Of a stretch of DNA of 64,000 nucleotides, positions 60,125 to 64,000 are shown in pieces. The notes beneath the pieces are model-generated. The model was not told the DNA's origin, ran no database searches, and worked only from the letters and a program-made list of their open reading frames with translations. The stretch spans positions 372,001 to 436,000 of the forward strand of contig NZ_JAUSZL010000002.1 in NCBI RefSeq assembly GCF_030817535.1, read 5' to 3'. How positions within the stretch are numbered: position 1 is the stretch's first letter; each line of letters begins with the position of its first letter. A program made the translations under genes and the position numbers. The stretch comes from Streptomyces sp. V3I8 (lineage in GTDB: Bacteria > Actinomycetota > Actinomycetes > Streptomycetales > Streptomycetaceae).

Positions 60125-62692
60125 GTGACCCGTCCCAGAGGTATGTCCCGGCGCGAAGCCGTGGCCGTGTCCGTAGCCGCCCTGGGAGGAGCCGCGGCGC
60201 TGACCGCCGGCCTCCCCACCACGGCCGCCGCCGCACCGCCGGCCACCCCGGCCGGTCCGGCCGCGGCCGGCCGTCCGTGGCGCGACCGGAAGAAGTCCGC
60301 CGCCCGCAGGGCCGACGCCCTTCTCGGTGCCATGACGCTCCAGGAGCGGATCACGCTCGTCACGGCCGTCGAGGTGGCCGACTTCGAGCCCCTGGCACAC
60401 CTCGGCATCCCGGCCATGACCCGCGTGGACGCCTCCGACGGCCTGCGCGGCGACACCGGCGTGACGGCCTTCCCCGCCCCCAACGCGCTGGCGGCGACGT
60501 TCGACACCGACCTGGCCGAGCGCTACGGCGCCGCCATCGGCGCCGAGGCGCGTGGCAAGGGCTGGAACGTGCTGCTCGGCCCCACCGTCGACATCGACCG
60601 CAATCCCCGCAACGGCCGCGAGGCCGAGTCGTACGGCGAGGACCCCCTGGTCAACGGTCTGATCGGGGCGGCGGTCACCCGCGGTTTCCAGAGCAACGAC
60701 GTCATCGCGCAGATCAAGCACTTCACCGTCTACAACCAGGAGGAGGGCCGCAACACCCTCGACGTGAAGGTCTCCGAGCGGGCCCTGCGCGAGGTCCACT
60801 ACCCGGCCTTCGAGCACACCCTCCGGGACGGCGGGGCCCTGTCGGTCATGGGCTCCTACCCGAGGGTCAACGGGGTGTACGCCTGCGAGAACCCGCACCT
60901 GATCGGCGCCCTGAAGACCGACCTGGGGCTCAAGGGCTATCTCGGCACCGACTACCACCCGTCCGGGGACCGCGTAGCGGAGATCAACGCCGGCGTCGAC
61001 TCCGCCGCCCTCATCCCCGACACCCCGAAGGCCGCCTTCACCGACGGCCGGATCCCGCGGGAGCGCACCCAAGACGCCGCGTGGCGCATCCTGTACGCGC
61101 TGTTCGCCTCCGGGGCCTACGACAACCCGCTGCCGGACGGGCCCGCCGACGTGGTGACCACCGCGGCGCACCAGACCCTGGCCCGCATCACCGGTGAGCG
61201 GGCCACCGTCCTGCTGAAGCACGAGGGCGGGCTGCTGCCCCTGTCGAAGCAGACGACCGTCGCCGTGATCGGCCCGGCGGGCAAGGACACCACGACCGGC
61301 GTGGAGGGCTCCTCGTACGTCGATCCGGGCGACTTCACCACGGCACTGGACGCCGTCACCGCCAAGGCCGGGCCCTCCCGGATCCTGTTCTCCCAGGGCA
61401 GCCTCGGTGACGTCGCCCTGCCCACGATCCCCGGTTCCGTCTTCACCACACCCGACGGCGGGCCCGGCCTGCGCGCCGTTTTCCACGCGGGCGAGGACCT
61501 CTCCGGCAGCCCGCTCACCACCACCACGACGGCGAACATCGACTTCCGCGGCGGCAATCCGGTCGGCGGTCTGCCCGCCAGGTGGTCGGCCCGCTGGACC
61601 GGCCGCATCACCCCGCCCGCCACCGGCCCGGTCCGCATCTCCACCCTGCTGGCGGGCGCCGCGAAGATCGTCGTGGACGGCGTCACCCTCCTCGACGAGT
61701 CCCGCTTCCTCTGGGACTCCTTCTTCGGCCCCAAGGAGAGCGCGATCGGTGGTGTCGTCGATCTCACCGGCGGCAGGGCCGTCGACATCACGGTCGAGTA
61801 CAGCACCAGGGACGCCGGCTTCCGGGGTCCCGGTATGACACTGGGCTGGCAGCCCGAGTCGCTCATACCGGCCGCCGTCGCGGCGGCGGGGAAGGCCGAC
61901 GCGGCGGTGGTGTTCGTCAACAACTGCACCGGTGAGGCCTTCGACCGCGACAACCTCTCCCTGCCCGGCGACCAGGACCGGCTCGTCGAAGCCGTCGCCG
62001 CGGTCAACCCGCGCACGATCGTCGTCCTCAACACCTCGGGCCCCGTGCTCATGCCGTGGCTCGGCAAGGTGAAGGGCGTGCTGCAGGCCTGGTACCAGGG
62101 CGCGGCGACCGGCACGAGTATCGCCAACGTGCTCTACGGCGACGCGGAGCCCGGCGGCCGTCTCCCGGTCACCTTCCCCGCCGACGAGCACCAGGGACCC
62201 ACCACCTACACCGGCGCCAAGAACGACGACGACGCCAACGGCATCACGTACGACGAAGGCATCCACGTCGGCTACAAGTGGTACGTCAAGCACCGCGCCG
62301 AGCCCCTCTTCCCCTTCGGCCACGGCCTGTCGTACACCTCCTTCCGGTACGAGGGGGCACGCGTGCGCGGCCTGGGCCGCGGGGACGCGGCCGCCGAGGT
62401 CACGGTCGGGGTCCGCAACACCGGCCGCCGCAGCGGGTCCGACGTCGTCCAGGTCTACATCGGCCACCTGCCGACCAGGACGGACACCCCGGCCAGGACG
62501 CTCGTCGGCTTCGCCCGCGTCGACCTGGGGCCGGGCGAGCGCGGGACCGCCGGTGTCACCGTGAGCCGGCGGGCGCTCTCCTACTGGAACGAGGACAGGG
62601 CCCGCTGGGTGACTCCCGCGGGCCGGGTCCCGGTCTACGCGGGGCGTTCGGTCGCCGACCTCGACCTCGTGGGCAGCATCACCGTGAGGTAG
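60125..62692 (+). CDS. Tat-exported GH3 beta-glycosidase with PA14 insert
   Basis: An 855-residue GH3 enzyme. The GTG at 60125 follows AAGGAGAG, and the N terminus MSRREAVAVSVAALGG with an Ala-rich stretch is a Tat-type export signal. The (alpha/beta)8 domain has LGPTVDIDRNPRNGREAESY, KHFTVYNQEE and the nucleophile aspartate D276 in YLGTDYHPSG. A PA14 domain (about residues 445-575) is inserted in the alpha/beta sandwich, as in some beta-glucosidases and rhamnogalacturonan-linked enzymes. A fibronectin-III-like domain ends it. It removes the sugar partner of rhamnosides outside the cell, by inference. Confidence 0.93.
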   Translation: MTRPRGMSRREAVAVSVAALGGAAALTAGLPTTAAAAPPATPAGPAAAGRPWRDRKKSAARRADALLGAMTLQERITLVTAVEVADFEPLAHLGIPAMTRVDASDGLRGDTGVTAFPAPNALAATFDTDLAERYGAAIGAEARGKGWNVLLGPTVDIDRNPRNGREAESYGEDPLVNGLIGAAVTRGFQSNDVIAQIKHFTVYNQEEGRNTLDVKVSERALREVHYPAFEHTLRDGGALSVMGSYPRVNGVYACENPHLIGALKTDLGLKGYLGTDYHPSGDRVAEINAGVDSAALIPDTPKAAFTDGRIPRERTQDAAWRILYALFASGAYDNPLPDGPADVVTTAAHQTLARITGERATVLLKHEGGLLPLSKQTTVAVIGPAGKDTTTGVEGSSYVDPGDFTTALDAVTAKAGPSRILFSQGSLGDVALPTIPGSVFTTPDGGPGLRAVFHAGEDLSGSPLTTTTTANIDFRGGNPVGGLPARWSARWTGRITPPATGPVRISTLLAGAAKIVVDGVTLLDESRFLWDSFFGPKESAIGGVVDLTGGRAVDITVEYSTRDAGFRGPGMTLGWQPESLIPAAVAAAGKADAAVVFVNNCTGEAFDRDNLSLPGDQDRLVEAVAAVNPRTIVVLNTSGPVLMPWLGKVKGVLQAWYQGAATGTSIANVLYGDAEPGGRLPVTFPADEHQGPTTYTGAKNDDDANGITYDEGIHVGYKWYVKHRAEPLFPFGHGLSYTSFRYEGARVRGLGRGDAAAEVTVGVRNTGRRSGSDVVQVYIGHLPTRTDTPARTLVGFARVDLGPGERGTAGVTVSRRALSYWNEDRARWVTPAGRVPVYAGRSVADLDLVGSITVR

Positions 62693-62776
62693 CCCGCCGC
62701 GTCGCCGTCGCCGCCTTCCGCCCTCACCGCCGCCGGGCGGGGGCGGCGGGGGCGGACCCGTACGGCCGGGCGCGTG

Positions 62777-63571
62777 TCACGGCAGGATGGAGTCGACGTA
62801 TCCGCCGTCGACGCGCAGCGCGCCCCCGGTGGTGGCGGACGCCTGGTCGGAGCTGAGGTAGACGACCATGTTGGCGATCTCCTCCGGTTCGATCAGCCGC
62901 TGCAGCAGTGACTGCGGCCGGTGCTCCCGCATGAACACGCGCTGGGCCTCGTCCCACGGCAGGTCCCGGTCGACGAGCCCGTACACGAAGTCCTCGACGC
63001 CGCCGGTGTGGGTGGGGCCCGCGATCACCGAGTTCACCGTGACGCCCGTGCCCGCCGCCTGCTTCGCGAATCCCCGGCCGACCGCGAGCAGGGCGGTCTT
63101 CGACATGCCGTAGTGGATCATCTCCGCGGGAATGACGACGGCCGAGTCACTGGCGATGTTCTGGACCCGCCCCCAGCCTCGTTCCGTCATCCCCGGCAGG
63201 TACGAACGGATCAGCCGCACGGCGGCCAGGACGTTGACCTCGAAGTAGCGCCGCCATTCGTCGTCGGTGATCTCCAGCGGGTCCGCGGACCCGAAGATGC
63301 CGAAGTTGTTGACGAGGATGTCCACCCGCGGCAGGGCGTCCACGACCTGCGCGGCGCCCTCCTCCGTGGTCACGTCCGCCGCCACGGGCACCACGTCCGC
63401 GCCGGGCACCTGCTCGGCGAGCCCGGCCGCGCTCTCCTCGGTACGCCGGGCGTTCCGGCCGTTGACGGCGACACGGGCGCCGGCCCCGGCCAGACCGGCG
63501 GCGATCGCCGCCCCGATGCCCTGGGTGGAGCCGGTGACCAACGCCGTGCGGCCCGTCAGATCGATACGCAT
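62777..63571 (-). CDS. Short-chain dehydrogenase/reductase
   Basis: A 264-residue classical SDR starting at the ATG at 63571 (MRIDLTGRTALVTGS; AAGGG upstream). TGSTQGIG, the NNFG variant of NNAG, the serine in NIASDSA and YGMSK are present, so the catalytic set is complete. The N in VAVNGRNARR with R at the cofactor loop suggests NADP(H). It stands between the GH3 gene, which it converges on, and the carotenoid-desaturase-like gene, in the same direction as the latter. Confidence 0.92.
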   Translation of the reverse strand: MRIDLTGRTALVTGSTQGIGAAIAAGLAGAGARVAVNGRNARRTEESAAGLAEQVPGADVVPVAADVTTEEGAAQVVDALPRVDILVNNFGIFGSADPLEITDDEWRRYFEVNVLAAVRLIRSYLPGMTERGWGRVQNIASDSAVVIPAEMIHYGMSKTALLAVGRGFAKQAAGTGVTVNSVIAGPTHTGGVEDFVYGLVDRDLPWDEAQRVFMREHRPQSLLQRLIEPEEIANMVVYLSSDQASATTGGALRVDGGYVDSILP

Positions 63572-63662
63572 CCCAGCGCCCTTTCCGTATGCGTCCATCG
63601 GCAGTCGACTGCGTCCGTCGGCAGTCGGCATGGGCCGGTCGGGTACCCCTTCGGGCCCGGCG

Positions 63663-64000
63663 TCACCCGAACCGCGCGAGACGGCGCAGTACGGCGCTGC
63701 GTCCGCGGTCGGGGACGGTCCACAGGGTCTGGCCCGTGACCCCCCAGCGCTCCAGCAGTGCGTTGGCCGCGAGGAAACCGCTGGTGGCCGCGCGTTCCAT
63801 GAGCGCCACGGGCAGTTCGGTGCGGACCAGGTCGCCGGCCACCACCAGTCCGGGGTCGGGGGTGCGGACGGTGGGACGGTCGGCGTATCCGCCGACGGGG
63901 AACAGCGGGCAGTCGGCCCGCCACTCGTGGCGTTCGTCGACCACCTTCGCGGTACGCGTCTCCGGGTACACCTGGTGCAGCCGTTCCAGCAGGCGCTTCT
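63663..64000 (-). CDS. C terminus of an FAD-dependent carotenoid-desaturase-like enzyme
   Basis: The frame is open to the window edge, giving the last 112 residues. The FAD-binding end is clear: PDPGLVVAGDLVRTELPVAL, ERAATSGFLAANALLERWGV, then a basic tail after TLWTVPDRGRSAVLRRL. This tail resembles that of CrtU-type isorenieratene synthases/carotene desaturases in streptomycetes, where a carotenoid cluster would follow. The enzyme could also be another amine-oxidase-fold flavoprotein; the rest lies outside the window. Confidence 0.65.
   Translation of the reverse strand, partial: KRLLERLHQVYPETRTAKVVDERHEWRADCPLFPVGGYADRPTVRTPDPGLVVAGDLVRTELPVALMERAATSGFLAANALLERWGVTGQTLWTVPDRGRSAVLRRLARFG

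Noticed and set aside
54143..62467. Several frames of more than 700 codons on the minus strand over the rhamnoside locus
   Set aside because: They mirror the permease, GH78 and GH3 genes and are artefacts of strong GC bias at third positions.

Overview
This is a chromosomal window from a high-GC actinomycete, almost certainly a Streptomyces. The codon third positions are overwhelmingly G/C. GTG and TTG starts preceded by GGAGG-type sites are common, several genes look leaderless (a TANNNT box 6-7 nt before the start codon), and the gene families are typical of the genus: mycothiol-linked maleylpyruvate-isomerase-fold protein, GAF-ANTAR proteins, STAS/SpoIIE partner-switch proteins, Tat-exported glycosidases, LacI-controlled sugar ABC systems and a carotenoid-desaturase-like flavoprotein. 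No rRNA, tRNA, CRISPR array or intact transposon was seen.

Layout. 0-7.2 kb: the end of a flavin monooxygenase, small unknowns, a thioesterase/HxlR divergent pair, a GPP34 protein, a muconolactone-isomerase-like gene carrying a 17-bp tandem repeat expansion beside a divergent LysR, and an SDR + NTF2-like operon. 7.4-12.1 kb: two large secreted proteins (PA14/beta-propeller/CBM/DUF1080-like, and an erythromycin-esterase-family enzyme). 12.2-17.1 kb: a TetR-controlled APC permease - Zn alcohol dehydrogenase - aldehyde dehydrogenase operon. 17.2-19.5 kb: DoxX, a decayed MerR gene and tandem repeats, a 58-aa protein and a maleylpyruvate-isomerase-fold protein. 19.5-25.6 kb: a complete sugar uptake and hydrolysis operon (binding lipoprotein, two permeases, GH1, glycoamylase/GH144-type enzyme) behind a palindromic operator.

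25.9-32.4 kb is an accessory, rearranged zone: an esterase with a repeat-rich N terminus, an unrecognised 222-aa protein, an isochorismatase-fold protein lacking the usual cysteine, a 652-aa SMI1/KNR4-type protein, a frameshifted membrane-protein pseudogene, two transposase remnants and a 60-62 bp direct repeat. 32.0-34.6 kb: HxlR, an enoyl-CoA hydratase and a quinone oxidoreductase. 34.9-38.7 kb: signalling genes (STAS, PAP2, GAF-SpoIIE phosphatase, MerR). 39.6-43.9 kb: an XRE regulator, a type-B carboxylesterase, a VOC-domain fragment and a LacI regulator. 44.1-46.1 kb: three consecutive ANTAR proteins. 46.5-52.8 kb: a MarR-like regulator, a TetR/SDR divergent pair, an enoyl-CoA hydratase-family hydrolase, a flavodoxin-fold reductase and a NarL-type two-component pair. 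52.9-62.7 kb: a LacI regulator divergent from a sugar ABC transporter, alpha-L-rhamnosidase (GH78) and GH3 enzyme, so probably a rhamnoside utilisation locus. 62.8 kb to the end: an SDR and the C terminus of a carotenoid-desaturase-like FAD enzyme.

The two ABC/glycosidase loci follow the same plan: secreted or cytosolic glycosidases release short sugars, the lipoprotein captures them and two permeases import them. No ATPase subunit is present in either locus, so a shared ATPase encoded elsewhere (as known for MsiK in streptomycetes) is inferred.
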